Positions 27,494-36,916 are shown, counted from the first letter of the stretch. The stretch: DNA of 64,000 nucleotides from AP-15 sp963700195 (GCA_963700195.1 CAVOWQ010000007.1:1-64000); one strand, 5' to 3'. Made by a program: numbers and translations. The notes: a model not told the origin generated them from the sequence alone.

Positions 27494-28551
27494 GCGCCTG
27501 CAGCACCCGTTGGGAACGGGGGATATTCGATCGGGGCTGCGGTTCCGGCGTTCTGCCAAGGGTTGCCGCCCAGATGCAGGCCTTCGGCGATATCCATGGC
27601 CGACCAATAGAGGGGCACTGCGCGCCCCTTGACGAACGGCATCGCGGCGAGGTCGAAGCCGAGCCAAGGCAAGAACGGACTGCGGCGCCCGTAGGCCCAG
27701 ATCTCGAGACGAACCGATGGGCGCGCGCTCAGGCCGCGCGCGTGGAAGCCGACGGTGTCGGCCACCACCAGGGTATTCTGCGGAACCGCGAAGGCCTTGG
27801 GTTCGCCAAAGCCGAGGCGGCGCACCGTCTCTTGTGTGATCCGCAAGGAGCCGCGGGCGGATTGGAAATCGGCGTTGCGCGCCGCAGTCATCGAGGCCTT
27901 GCGTTCCCAAGCGAGGCGCCTGAGGGTCGGCTGGTGCGACCCTGGGACATAGATGAAGGGGCCCTCATCCTCGCCGACATCCGTCAAAAAGAACCAGGCC
28001 TTGACCGACGGATGAAACGCATCGGCGTGCAATCGCGTCTGCGGATCAGGCTCCGCCTCGCGCACATGCGAGAAGATCGTTTGAATGTAGATCAGCGGTT
28101 CGAGCATGTACGAGCCGACATAGCGCACGAGCCCGAGCCATTGCGGGCTTTCGACCAGGCCGCGCAAAGCCGGCAAATGTGCCAGGACGCGGCGGTCGAG
28201 CGCGATGCGCCGGGTCAGCGCGTCACCCTGGAGCTGGTGCCGCACCGGTCCGCGGAACGACAAGACCTGCTCCTTCAGCACCGAATAATCGGCGGCACGT
28301 AAAAAGTCCGGTTTCAGGATGAAACCGTCACGCGTGAATGCCGCGCGGTCCTCCTGCGATATCAGAGCCAGCAGCTGGCGGCGGCGCCATTCCGCCATGC
28401 GATGGGCGAGCCTTACGCGCGCGACATGCAATCCTGCGCGATTGAGCACCGGGCTGCCGATGACCGGATTGTCGCGGAAGGACTTCGCGCCGGTTGCCAA
28501 AGCAGCGACGTGCCACGGCGCGAGCAACCAGGAGAGCCGGGCGGTTCCCAT
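27460..28551 (-). CDS. Phytanoyl-CoA dioxygenase (PhyH) family protein
   Basis: 363 residues of the PhyH-type Fe(II)/2-oxoglutarate dioxygenase fold. The iron triad fits RLHADAFHP (H-x-D, about residues 193-201) and the distal His in VGFHARGLSARPS (about 283-295), where the following Arg would bind 2-oxoglutarate. Also typical are AWFFLTDVGEDEGPFIYVPG and SHQPTLRR. A later start (MAEWRRRQLLALI) is possible. Substrate unknown; bacterial members hydroxylate diverse small molecules and lipids. Convergent with thiE and close upstream to the Ldh-family gene on the same strand. Confidence 0.8.
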   Translation of the reverse strand: MGTARLSWLLAPWHVAALATGAKSFRDNPVIGSPVLNRAGLHVARVRLAHRMAEWRRRQLLALISQEDRAAFTRDGFILKPDFLRAADYSVLKEQVLSFRGPVRHQLQGDALTRRIALDRRVLAHLPALRGLVESPQWLGLVRYVGSYMLEPLIYIQTIFSHVREAEPDPQTRLHADAFHPSVKAWFFLTDVGEDEGPFIYVPGSHQPTLRRLAWERKASMTAARNADFQSARGSLRITQETVRRLGFGEPKAFAVPQNTLVVADTVGFHARGLSARPSVRLEIWAYGRRSPFLPWLGFDLAAMPFVKGRAVPLYWSAMDIAEGLHLGGNPWQNAGTAAPIEYPPFPTGAAGAYRDLPTNARP

Positions 28552-28580
28552 CGGGCTCCAGTGACCTCGCTGCGCGGTCT

Positions 28581-29570
28581 CTAGTCAAGATGCAGCGATT
28601 TGAGCGCTTGGTAGACCACGCGATCGATCTCGATCCCGTCGCTTAGTGCGTGTTCACGGCAGCGAAACGCGCGCTCACCCGGAATGCGGATTTCACTGAC
28701 GCCGGGCTGGCGCGGGGTGGCCTTGATGCGATCGATCAGATCGCTGAGCTGCTGTTTGAAATCGTCGGGATCGATCAGCAAGTCGGGTTTCAGCACGACA
28801 AACAGGTAGCCGTCGTCCTTGTCCGGGTCGAGAGCCGAGCCGGCGAGCACACCCAAGGCTTGAACGATGAAAGCGAGCCCGAAGCCCTTGTAGCCGCCGA
28901 ACGGGAGCAAGGCCCCGAGCCTCGCCATGGCCGGATCGCGCGTCGGCTGCCCTTCGGCATCGACCGCCACCCCCTCGGGCAGCAGCTGCCCCAGTCTTTC
29001 GCGATAGGTCAGGTCGGTCCCCATAAACGCCGAGGTCCCCATGTCGAGGACCACCGGACCGCGGGACGATGGCATGCCAAAGGCAATCGGGTTGGTGCCG
29101 AGCGCCGGCCGAGCGCCGCCGAACGGAGCGACGCTGCGCGCCGAGGCCGCGGTATGCATGCCGACGAGGTCGGCCTTGGCGATCATCTCCATGTAATAGG
29201 CGCTGCGCCCGCTCATCCAGGTATTGCTGACACCAACCACTGCGATCCCGCGGGCCGCCGCCTTGTCGATCGCCGCGCGGGCCGCGTGATACATAACCAG
29301 CATGCCGACATTATTGCCGCCGTCGCAGAGGGTCGAGATTTCCGTCTCGCGCAGCACTTTCATCGCATATCGTGGCCGCTTGAACCGCCGGTGCTCGGGG
29401 ATATTGAGGAGTTTCGCCAGCCCCGAATACTCGTAGCCGCACAGCGCCGCATCGATCGCGTGATCGGCGATGATCCGCGCCTCGTCGGCATCGTAGCCGA
29501 TGCCGCGCAGCGCGCGCTCGGAATGCTCGCGCGCCTCTTCGACGCTCAGATGGATGCGGTCAGCCGACAT
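28581..29570 (-). CDS. Ldh/MDH2 family NAD(P)-dependent oxidoreductase
   Basis: 329 residues of the malate/L-lactate/sulfolactate dehydrogenase family, structurally unrelated to classical lactate dehydrogenase. Conserved segments are GVSNTWMSGRSAYYMEMIAK, GGARPALGTNPIAFGMPS (about 152-169), VLDMGTSA and ALLPFGGYKGFGLAFIVQ near residue 230. Family members oxidise 2-hydroxyacids (malate, lactate, ureidoglycolate, sulfolactate). Start at MSADRIHLSVEEA; the frame upstream of it is only the palindromic repeat. Together with the PhyH-type gene it may form a short operon. Confidence 0.85.
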   Translation of the reverse strand: MSADRIHLSVEEAREHSERALRGIGYDADEARIIADHAIDAALCGYEYSGLAKLLNIPEHRRFKRPRYAMKVLRETEISTLCDGGNNVGMLVMYHAARAAIDKAAARGIAVVGVSNTWMSGRSAYYMEMIAKADLVGMHTAASARSVAPFGGARPALGTNPIAFGMPSSRGPVVLDMGTSAFMGTDLTYRERLGQLLPEGVAVDAEGQPTRDPAMARLGALLPFGGYKGFGLAFIVQALGVLAGSALDPDKDDGYLFVVLKPDLLIDPDDFKQQLSDLIDRIKATPRQPGVSEIRIPGERAFRCREHALSDGIEIDRVVYQALKSLHLD

Positions 29571-29604
29571 TCTATCCAAATCTCTCAAGCGACGTCTTCG
29601 TGAA

Positions 29605-29747
29605 TTTCCCTCTCCCCCCGCCGGCCGGGGGGAGAGGGTTAGGGTGAGGGGGGCCACTCCGCTAGCCCGCGACTCCACCCACCTCACCCTCCCAACCCTG
29701 CGGGTTGGGCCCCTCCCTCTCCCCCCTTAAAGGGCGGAGAGGGGCTT
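29605..29747. repeat. Interspersed palindromic repeat, copy 1
   Basis: Two hairpins, CCCTCTCCCCCCGCCGGCCG with its complement (29608-29638) and CCCTCTCCCCCCTTAAAGGG with its partner (29715-29744), are joined by a spacer carrying ggttagggtgagg and cacctcaccctcccaaccc. An inverted copy with the same two hairpins in reverse order lies at 59450-59585. Conceptual translation gives TLTLSPRPAGGEG, a string I recognise as a frequent repeat product in proteobacterial genomes. Confidence 0.8.
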
Positions 29748-29757
29748 TGGCCCTTCG

Positions 29758-31317
29758 CTATTCAGCGGCTTGCCGCTGCACCGGGTCCGGGCGCCAGCGC
29801 AACACCGGCTTGCGGGCGGCGGCAGTTTCGTCGAGGCGGCGCCGCGGCGTGTGGACCGGTGCCGCACGGAAATGCGCCGTGCCTCCCGACCGCGCGTCTG
29901 CGGCGAGCGCCTTGACGACGGCGATGAACTGGTCGAGTGACGCCTTGCTCTCGGTCTCGGTCGGCTCGATCAGCATCGCCCCGTGCACGATCAGCGGGAA
30001 GTACATCGTCATCGGATGATATCCCTCGTCGATCAGCGCCTTCGCGAAATCGAGCGTCGTCACCCCGGTGTCCTTCAGAAAGCGGTCGTCGAACAGCACC
30101 TCGTGCATGCACGGGCCGGGGAAGGACAGGCTGAGATCGTCAGCGAGCCGGGTGCGCAGGTAATTGGCGTTGAGCACCGCGTCTTCGGCCACCTGCCGCA
30201 GCCCATCCGAGCCGTGGCTCATCATGTAGGCGAGCGCGCGCACGAACATGCCCATCTGGCCGTGGAACCCCTTCAGCCGCCCGAGCGAATTTTTCGCCGC
30301 GCCGGTCTTGTGCTCGACCAGTTCGAGGCCGTCCGGTCCGTGCACGATCCACGGCAATGGCGCGTAGGGGGCGAGGCTGGCGCTCAGCGCCACCGGCCCG
30401 CTTCCCGGCCCGCCGCCGCCATGCGGTGTGGAAAACGTCTTGTGCAGGTTGATGTGCATACAGTCGATGCCGAGATCGGCGGGCCGGACGCGCCCGACGA
30501 TCGCGTTAAAGTTCGCGCCGTCGCAGTAGAAGAACGCGCCTGCCCGATGCACCGCTTCGGCTATCTTTATGATCTCCCGCTCGAACAGCCCGCAGGTGTT
30601 CGGGTTGGTCAGCATCAGCGCCGCGACATCGGGTCCGAGCTTCGCTTCTAGTGCGGCACGGTCGACTCGCCCTGTCGCGTCGGCGGGAATTGCATCTACC
30701 GCGTAGCCGCACGCCGCCGCGGTCGCCGGGTTCGTGCCGTGCGCCGATTCCGGAACCAGAACCCGGGTCCGCCGGTCGCCGCGCGCCTCGAGAGCCGCGC
30801 GGATCGACATTATCCCGCAGAGCTCGCCATGCGCGCCCGCGGCCGGGCTCAATGCGACCGCCGGCATACCGGTCAGTGTCTTGAGCCAATGCGCCAGCGT
30901 GTCGATCAGCTCGAGTGCTCCCGGCACGGTGGATACCGGCTGCAGCGGGTGAATGTCGGCGAGACCGGGGAGGCGCGCCAGTTTCTCATTGAGGCGCGGG
31001 TTGTGCTTCATCGTGCACGAACCGAGCGGGTAGAGCCCGGTATCGATCGCGTAGTTTTTTTGCGAGAGGCGGGTGAAGTGCCGCACGACCTGCGGCTCGC
31101 TGAGCCCAGGGAGGCCGATCGTGCCCTGCCGTTCGAGACCACCGAGGCGGTTGCGAAACGGCGCCGGCTTGGGCAGATCGACGCCGCAATGCCCTGGCGA
31201 GTTCTGCTCGAAGATCAACACCTCTTCGATCTGAAGCCCGCGATTGCCGATAGCGGTCGCGACCGACGCCGAAGCGTCGGGTTCGTAGCCGCTGACGGCT
31301 CGGCTCCAATCATTCAT
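29758..31317 (-). CDS. gcvPB: Glycine dehydrogenase (decarboxylating) subunit 2
   Basis: 519 residues. With subunit 1 it forms the P protein of the glycine cleavage system, which decarboxylates glycine and passes the aminomethyl group to lipoyl-GcvH. The PLP-binding Lys is in INLHKTFSTPHGGGGPGSGP (about 276-295). Other landmarks are GLYPLGSCTMKHNPRLNE, ESAHGTNPATAAACGY, LTNPNTCGLFE and PLIVHGAMLIEPTE. Its ATG overlaps the stop of gcvPA by a few bases. The C-terminal tail after HFRAAPVHTP is Arg-rich and longer than usual. Confidence 0.93.
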   Translation of the reverse strand: MNDWSRAVSGYEPDASASVATAIGNRGLQIEEVLIFEQNSPGHCGVDLPKPAPFRNRLGGLERQGTIGLPGLSEPQVVRHFTRLSQKNYAIDTGLYPLGSCTMKHNPRLNEKLARLPGLADIHPLQPVSTVPGALELIDTLAHWLKTLTGMPAVALSPAAGAHGELCGIMSIRAALEARGDRRTRVLVPESAHGTNPATAAACGYAVDAIPADATGRVDRAALEAKLGPDVAALMLTNPNTCGLFEREIIKIAEAVHRAGAFFYCDGANFNAIVGRVRPADLGIDCMHINLHKTFSTPHGGGGPGSGPVALSASLAPYAPLPWIVHGPDGLELVEHKTGAAKNSLGRLKGFHGQMGMFVRALAYMMSHGSDGLRQVAEDAVLNANYLRTRLADDLSLSFPGPCMHEVLFDDRFLKDTGVTTLDFAKALIDEGYHPMTMYFPLIVHGAMLIEPTETESKASLDQFIAVVKALAADARSGGTAHFRAAPVHTPRRRLDETAAARKPVLRWRPDPVQRQAAE

Positions 31318-32655
31318 GACAGCACCTCGCGCAAGCCTGCTTCAAGCCGGTCGATGTCTCCGGTGGTCGTCATCTCGGTCGCGGCCACTAGCAGCAGATC
31401 CGCCAGCGCGTCGTTGTCGGGATAGAAGCGGCTGACCGGAACCCCGGCGAGGACGCCCTTTCCGGCGAGCAATTCGACGATCTCTGCCGCCGGCCGCGGC
31501 AGCCGAACCGCGAACTCGTTGAAAAAGGCGCTATTCAGGAGGCTTACCCCGGGCACCCGCTCGAGCCGCTCGGCGAGCGAGACCGCCGCGGCATGATTGA
31601 GGCGCGCGAGCCGCGTCAAACCCGCTTCGCCGAGCAGCGCCAGATGGATTGTGAAAGCAAGCGCGCATAAGCCCGCGTTGGTGCAGATGTTGCTGGTCGC
31701 CCGTTCGCGCCGAATGTGCTGCTCGCGGGTCGACAAGGTCAGGACCCAGCCCCGCCGGCCATCGGCGTCGACGGTCTGCCCGACGAGGCGCCCCGGCATC
31801 TGACGCACGAACTTGTCGCGGGTGGCGAACAGCCCGACATGGGGCCCGCCGAAGTTGAGGGCATTGCCGAGCGATTGGCCTTCGGCCGCAACGATATCCG
31901 CGCCCATCTCGCCGGGCGGGCGAATGGCGCCGAGCGACAGGATCTCCGTGACCACGACGACCAGCAGGGCGCCGGCATCGTGGCAGATCCGCGCGAGCCC
32001 GGAGTAATCCCGAATCTCGCCGAAAAAATCGGGGTTCTGCACCACGACGCAGGAGGTGTCGCGATCGACGAGCCCAGCGAGATCTTCTTCGGCCGAGGGG
32101 TCCTGCACCGAAAGCTCGAACCCGACGAACCGCCCATAGGTCTCGCAGACCTCGCGGTAATGCGGATGAAGCCCGCCCGACAGCACGGCCTTATGACGGC
32201 CGGTGACGCGGTTGGCCATCATCACCGCCTCGGCGCAGGCGGTTGCCCCGTCATAGAGCGAGGCGTTGGCGACTTCCATCCCGGTCACCAGCGCGACTTG
32301 GGTCTGGAATTCGAACAAATACTGCAATGTCCCCTGAGAGATCTCCGGCTGGTAGGGCGTGTAGGAGGTCAGGAACTCGCCGCGCTGGATCAGGTGGTCG
32401 ACGGCTGCCGGGATGTGATGGCGGTACACCCCGCCGCCGATGAAGAACGGAACCGAGCCGGCGGCGACGTTTCGCGCCGCCATGCGCGACACCAACCGCT
32501 CGACCTCGATCTCGCCCATCGCCCTGGGGAGATCGACTGGCCCAGCGAGACGCGCCGCCGCGGGGACGTCGTCGAACAAAGCATCGATCGAATTCGATCC
32601 CGATTGCGGCCAGCATCTCCGCACGATCGCCCGCGGTGAGCGGCAGATAGCGCAT
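31314..32655 (-). CDS. gcvPA: Glycine dehydrogenase (decarboxylating) subunit 1, one frame break near the start
   Basis: About 446 residues when repaired. The true start is the ATG at 32653-32655 (MRYLPLTAGDRAEMLAAIGI), overlapping the gcvH stop as TGATG. After residue 21 the frame changes near 32591-32595: removing one T from gaattcgatc gives IESIDALFDDVP, the normal continuation. The rest is complete and typical: FFIGGGVYRHHIPAAVDHLI, TSYTPYQPEISQGTLQYLFE, YDGATACAEAVMMANR, VVQNPDFFG, AEGQSLGNALNFGGPHVGLF. A shorter start downstream is unlikely because it would drop the conserved N-terminus. The same one-base pattern is found in gcvT and secA. Confidence 0.9.
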
Positions 32656-33032
32656 CAGCTCTGTTCCTCGACAAAGCGCTTATAGGCGTCTTCGTCTAAA
32701 AGCCCGTCGAGCTCTTTGGGATCGGCAAGGCGCAATTTGAAAAACCAGCCCTCGCCGATCGGATCGGCATTGACCGCGGCCGGGTCGGCGGCGAGCGCGT
32801 CATTGACCTCGGCCACCTCTCCCGATACCGGCGCGTAAACTTCGCTCGCCGCCTTTACCGATTCGACGACTGCGGTCTCTTTCCCTTTCTCGACGCGGCG
32901 GCCGATCTCGGGCAGCTCGACATAGACGACGTCGCCGAGTTGCGACTGCGCATAATCGGTGATGCCGACGACCGCCAAGTCGCCGTCGAGCCGCACCCAT
33001 TCATGGTCCTTCGTGAAGCGAAGTAGGGCCAT
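32655..33032 (-). CDS. gcvH: Glycine cleavage system H protein
   Basis: 125 residues, the usual length. The lipoyl-bearing Lys is in AVVESVKAASEVYAPVSG (about residues 54-71). FTKDHEWVRLDGD at the start and GEGWFFKLRLADPKELD near the end are family hallmarks. It shuttles the aminomethyl and reduced lipoyl intermediates between P, T and L proteins. A good ribosome-binding site (AGGAGG, read on the minus strand) precedes the ATG. It lies between gcvT and gcvPA in the operon; a 190-base gap with a palindromic repeat separates it from gcvT. Confidence 0.95.
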   Translation of the reverse strand: MALLRFTKDHEWVRLDGDLAVVGITDYAQSQLGDVVYVELPEIGRRVEKGKETAVVESVKAASEVYAPVSGEVAEVNDALAADPAAVNADPIGEGWFFKLRLADPKELDGLLDEDAYKRFVEEQS

Positions 33033-33074
33033 CAGTATTTCCTCCTGAGAGCCTGCAAAAAACTAACCCCTGTA

Positions 33075-33195
33075 TCGGTGCGTGCTTCGAGACACGCCCA
33101 ATGGGCGCTCCTCAGCATGAGGGGAGTTTTGAGGCATTAAGAAAATTTCTCATCCTGAAGAAGCTGCGAAGCAGCTGTCTCGAAGGACGCACGAC
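33075..33195. repeat. Inverted-repeat element between gcvT and gcvH
   Basis: Left arm gtgcttcgagacacgcccaa with cctcagcatgagg (about 33078-33122). The right arm ctcatcctgaagaagctgcg followed by tctcgaaggacgcac (about 33151-33194) is its inverted counterpart. The motif pair ctcatcctga...tctcgaagga is one I know as a common interspersed repeat in alphaproteobacteria. Inside an operon it could shape transcript processing or stability. Confidence 0.7.
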
Positions 33196-33222
33196 GCTTG
33201 CATCGCGATCAGCTCCACGCGG

Positions 33223-34342
33223 TCAGCCGCGGTAATAGCGGGTCGGGACGAATGGCAGACGGACGATCCGCGCTGGCCGCGCGACGCCACGCACCAGAAG
33301 CTGCAAGGCCGCGCCATCCGCGGCATTGGTGGAAGCGACGTAGCCCATTGCGACTGGCCCCCCGACCGAAGGGCCGAAGCCGCCGCTCGTTACTTTCCCT
33401 AACCTGTTTCCAGCGCCGTCGACGATCTCGGTGTCTTCGCGCGCCGGCGCACGCCCATCCGGACGGATGCCGACGCGCTTGCGGCTCGTGCCTTCTGCGA
33501 GCTGACGCAGCACCGTCGCGGCACCGGGGAAGCCGCCCTCGGCGCGCCGCCTCTTGCCGATCGTCCAGGCGAGATCCGCCTCGACCGGCGTCGTGGTTTC
33601 ATCGATGTCGTGCCCAAAAAGGCAGAGCCCGGCCTCGAGGCGCAGCGAATCGCGGGCGCCGAGACCGATCGGCAGCACCTCGGGCTCGGCGATCAGCCGA
33701 CGGGCGAATCCCTCGGCCTCGCAGGCCGGCAGCGAGATCTCAAAGCCGTCCTCGCCGGTGTAGCCAGAGCGCGTCGACCAGGCAATGCTGGCCGCCGATA
33801 GTCACCTCCGCCGCCGACATGAACCGCAGCTGGGCGATCCCTTCGATGAAGCGGGCCAAGACGGTCGCTGCTGCGGGGCCCTGAAGCGCCAGCAATGCCC
33901 GATCGGCGAGCGGCTCGATGCTCGCGCTCGCGCCCAGACGATCACGAAGATGTGCGAGGTCGGCCTCCTTGGGCGCGGCGTTGACGACGAGGAAGAGCCC
34001 ATCCGCGAGCCGCGTCGCCATCAGATCATCGAGGATGCCGCCGGTCTCGTTAAGAAGCAGCGTATAGCGCATCCGCAGCGCCGCCAGGGCCTCGAGATCG
34101 CCCGGCACGAGCTGCTCGAGCGCCATGACGCAGCCGGCGCCGGAAAGCCTGATTTGGCCCATATGCGAGACATCGAAAAGCCCCGCCTGGGACCGGGTGT
34201 GGAGATGCTCGGCGAGGACGCCGCTCGCATATTGGACCGGCATCTCGTAGCCGGCGAAGGGCACCATCCTCGCGCCGAGCTCGCGGTGGAGAGCGTAAAG
34301 TGGCGTCCGCTTGAGCGGCGCCGCCGTCTCGGTAAGGGTCAC
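33223..34342 (-). CDS. gcvT: Glycine cleavage system T protein (aminomethyltransferase), one frame break
   Basis: About 373 residues when repaired. Transfers the C1 unit from aminomethyl-lipoyl-GcvH to tetrahydrofolate. Start is the GTG at 34340-34342 (VTLTETAAPLKRTPLYALH), chosen because the frame upstream lies inside the glycine riboswitch. N-terminal part: VPFAGYEMPVQYASGVLAEH, FDVSHMGQIRLSG, RYTLLLNETGGILDDLM, NAAPKEADLAHL. Near 33772-33776 one extra base breaks the frame; skipping it gives TRSGYTGEDGFEISLP, then IGLGARDSLRLEAGLCLFGH and TTPVEADLAWTIGKRRR to the stop at 33223. First gene of gcvT-H-PA-PB. Confidence 0.9.
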
Positions 34343-34369
34343 CCGCGCACCTCCGACAGAGCGGACGCC

Positions 34370-34590
34370 AAAGCGTCCGTACTTTGCCCCCTCTGTCGTG
34401 GACCCTGAGAGATTCACCACGGCCGCGGGCGAGCCACGGCCGGGCTTACTCCTTCGGTGAGCTGCCGGAACCTATTTCCGGCCGCTGCTTTCCAGAGCGC
34501 CCTTCCGCCCGCGGTCCTTTTGCCTGAGAGTTTCCGGGGCGGTTGCTCCTTCGGCGCCGCGCCTATTCGCGCGACCTCTCCTGCGGGCGT
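34370..34590 (-). promoter_or_regulatory. Tandem glycine riboswitch upstream of gcvT
   Basis: On the minus strand two aptamers follow each other. The first (about 34584 to 34497) opens with GCAGGAGAGGTCGCGCG and has GCCGAAGGAGCAA and ACTCTCAGGCAAAAGGACC. The second (about 34480 to 34385) has ACCGAAGGAGTAAGC and TCTCTCAGGGTCCACGACAG. The pairs CCGAAGGAGYAA and CTCTCAGG are the recognised core of glycine aptamers, and two copies in a row before a glycine cleavage operon is the classic cooperative layout. In this setting it normally turns the operon on when glycine is abundant. About 30-40 bases separate aptamer 2 from the gcvT start, room for a small expression platform. Confidence 0.93.
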
Positions 34591-34656
34591 GCATACAGCA
34601 TGGATGGTGTAGCACCGTCCGCTCTCAGAGGCCAGCGCGTTCCATTCGACGTTTAG

Positions 34657-35742
34657 TCACACGGAATCGGATTTGAGGACGCCGCGGCGGATCTGATCGC
34701 GCTCGATCGATTCAAAAAGGGCCCGAAAGTTGCCCTCACCGAAACCCTCATTCCCTTTCCGCTCGATGATCTCGAAGAAGATCGGGCCGATCACCGTCTC
34801 GGTGAAAATCTGCAGCAGGAGCCCCTGCCCGTCCCCTGGCGCGCCGTCGATCAATATCCGGTCGCGTTGCAGTCGCGAGAGATCCTCGCCGTGCCCCGGC
34901 ACCCGGCTATCAATCGCCTCGTAATAGGTGTCCGGGACCGACATGAACGAGACGGCGCGCGACTGAAGCGCCTCGACGGTCGCGTAGATGTCGGCGGTGG
35001 CGAGCGCGATGTGCTGAATGCCCTCGCCGTGGTAAGCTTGGAGGTACTCCGCGATCTGCGATTTGTCGTCGGCGCTCTCGTTGATCGGGATGCGGATCCG
35101 TCCGCACGGGCTCGTCATCGCCTTCGACTTGAGGCCGGTCAACTTGCCTTCGATGTCGAAGTAGCGGATCTCGCGAAAGTTGAAGAGTCGCTCGTAGAAC
35201 TCGGCCCACAGCTCCATCCGCCCGCGATGGACATTGTGGGTCAGGTGGTCGATCGCGGTGAGCCCGACCCCGGAAGGCGCCCGGCCAGTGAGGAGCGGGA
35301 CGAAGTCGACATCATAGATCGTGCGGTCGCCGTACCGATCCACGAGGTATATCAGACTGCCGCCGATACCCTCGATAGCCGGGATATTGAGCTCCATTGG
35401 CCCGACCTTGCCGTGCACCGGTTTGGCGCCGAGCGCGATTGCCCGCTCATAGGACTTCGCGGCATCGGCGACGCGGAAGGCGATCGCGCAGACCGACGGC
35501 CCGTGCAATCGGGCAAAGGCCTGCGCGAAGCTTCCCGGCTCGGCGTTGAGGATGAAATTGACCTCGCCCTGCTTGTAGAGGGTGACGTTCTTCGAGCGGT
35601 GGCGTGCTGCCGCGACAAACCCCATGCGATCGAACAGCGCGGCCAGCGCCTGCGGGTCGGGCCCGGTATATTCAATGAATTCGAACCCGTCCGTCCCCAT
35701 CGGGTTGTCCCACAGATCGCGCATCTGCGGTCCTGCCGGCAT
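34657..35742 (-). CDS. hppD: 4-hydroxyphenylpyruvate dioxygenase
   Basis: 361 residues of the HPPD family: converts 4-hydroxyphenylpyruvate to homogentisate in tyrosine breakdown. Two VOC-type halves; the catalytic iron ligands fit the His in LTAIDHLTHNVHRGRM (about 160), the His in GEGIQHIALAT (about 240) and the Glu in IGPIFFEIIERKGNEGFGEG (about 320). The C-terminal FGEGNFRALFESIERDQIRRG is the gating helix typical of this enzyme. The start is supported by GGAGG seven bases upstream of the ATG at 35740-35742. It lies next to a VOC dioxygenase-like gene on the same strand. Confidence 0.93.
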   Translation of the reverse strand: MPAGPQMRDLWDNPMGTDGFEFIEYTGPDPQALAALFDRMGFVAAARHRSKNVTLYKQGEVNFILNAEPGSFAQAFARLHGPSVCAIAFRVADAAKSYERAIALGAKPVHGKVGPMELNIPAIEGIGGSLIYLVDRYGDRTIYDVDFVPLLTGRAPSGVGLTAIDHLTHNVHRGRMELWAEFYERLFNFREIRYFDIEGKLTGLKSKAMTSPCGRIRIPINESADDKSQIAEYLQAYHGEGIQHIALATADIYATVEALQSRAVSFMSVPDTYYEAIDSRVPGHGEDLSRLQRDRILIDGAPGDGQGLLLQIFTETVIGPIFFEIIERKGNEGFGEGNFRALFESIERDQIRRGVLKSDSV

Positions 35743-35781
35743 TGGAACCTCCCGCCACCCTTGTTCGGAGTTAAGAGGCGA

Positions 35782-36387
35782 TCAGTGCCTTGCCAGCATG
35801 TCCCAAGGGGTCTTTCCTTCGGGCAGCGGCGGGATGCGGAGCAAGTCAGCCATCGCCTCGCCGGCCTCGTAGCGGCGGCAAAGCTCGTCCGGATCGTAGG
35901 TCACCCCGACCGGGTTCTCGGCAAAGGCACGGCTGTGGAAATAGCCGTCGAGCTCGGTCGGGGTCGCGAAATTGTCGATCTGCAGCTCGACCCGGTTGTT
36001 GTCGGGATCGCGGTAATACATCGAGGTGGTGACGCCATGGTTGATCGGCCAATGCGGCACGATGCCCGCCGCTTTCAGCCGTCGATAGGTCGACAGCAGC
36101 TCGCCGAGGTCGTTGTAGGAATAGGCGACGTGGTCCGTCCCGACCGCGTCGGGATCGCGGACCGGCAGGCCCGGGATGTGGATCAGCGCCAAGCGATGGT
36201 GCTCGTCGTCATACGACAGAAAGCACAGCCGCTCGTCGCGGAACACCACCCGCGCCGCGAGCACAGTCTGATACCAGTTGGCCATCGTTTCGAACTGCCC
36301 GGTCCGCAGTACGAAATGAGCGAACTTGGCCGGGCTGATCGGCTGTGTGACGGCGCTGAGCTGACGCATCGGAGCTACGTCGTTCAT
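35782..36387 (-). CDS. VOC family protein, extradiol dioxygenase-like
   Basis: 201 residues with one visible VOC module pair: FAHFVLRTGQFETMANWYQT, then VGTDHVAYSYNDLGELLSTY, HGVTTSMYYRDPDNNRVELQ (His and Glu positioned like extradiol dioxygenase metal ligands). This resembles biphenyl-2,3-diol 1,2-dioxygenase-like proteins. The start is placed at 36387 (MNDVAPMRQL), where a GAGGA box lies five bases upstream; a GTG 12 bases earlier is the alternative. It precedes hppD by about 40 bases on the same strand, so it may act on an aromatic intermediate. Exact substrate unknown. Confidence 0.78.
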   Translation of the reverse strand: MNDVAPMRQLSAVTQPISPAKFAHFVLRTGQFETMANWYQTVLAARVVFRDERLCFLSYDDEHHRLALIHIPGLPVRDPDAVGTDHVAYSYNDLGELLSTYRRLKAAGIVPHWPINHGVTTSMYYRDPDNNRVELQIDNFATPTELDGYFHSRAFAENPVGVTYDPDELCRRYEAGEAMADLLRIPPLPEGKTPWDMLARH

Positions 36388-36546
36388 CGGAATCCTCACT
36401 GGTCATGCAAGGGCGGCTGGTGCCGACAGAGGTCTTCTCAAAGCATAGCGCGAGCTCTCAATCCGAGAAACGCGCCTCTGTCGGGACATCCATTCCTTCA
36501 CCCCTGTTCCCAGTTCAGGTGGGGCGCACGAGGGCGAAGGGCAAGA

Positions 36547-36845
36547 ATGGATTTCTGGGGAATACTGATCGGGCGAAGGCTGGCGAACCGGGAAGGTAAG
36601 ACGCGCAAGATCACGGCGCTCGAGGGCGTTCCGGCGATGGGTTTGGACGGCCTCGGATCCTCGGCATGGACCCAGAGGCCGCGCTGACGATCTTGATCCC
36701 TCTGGGTACAGAGGGCTTGCACCTGATCCGGCCGATCATGGCCGCCATTCTCGTCGTTTTGGCGGTGCTCTACATCTCCTACCGCCAAACAATCGAGGCC
36801 TATCCGAACAACGGTGGGTCCTACATCGTGGCCAAGGAGAATCGC
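36547..36845 (+). pseudogene. N-terminal remnant of an APC-family amino acid permease
   Basis: From the ATG at 36547 the frame reads MDFWGILIGRRLANREGKTR, then ALEGVPAMGLDGLGSSA. After a shift near 36665 it continues as PEAALTILIPLGTEGLHLIR and TIEAYPNNGGSYIVAKEN, the N-terminal 100 residues of a permease of the APC superfamily. The similarity stops abruptly around 36845, where sequence leading into an MFS gene begins. The break at 36665 is a net one-base loss, unlike the one-base gains seen elsewhere in the window, and about three quarters of the gene are missing. This is therefore genuine decay rather than a read error. Confidence 0.75.
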
Positions 36846-36916
36846 GCCACGTCGGGGGCTTGCGCAGCGCCCCCGAACGTGCAACAGACCTTACGGGGGG
36901 CAAGCGGAAGACGGCA

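Noticed and set aside
26336..27910. A 524-codon minus-strand frame
   Set aside because: Most of it is antisense to thiE; only the last 111 codons, with a signal peptide, look like a gene.
34343..34420. Upstream start for gcvT at 34420
   Set aside because: These codons lie within the second glycine aptamer; the GTG at 34342 begins the conserved protein.
34867..36687. A 606-codon open frame on the plus strand across hppD and the VOC gene
   Set aside because: It is antisense to two well-supported genes, has no recognisable domain, and only its last part (from 36547) reads as a real permease remnant.
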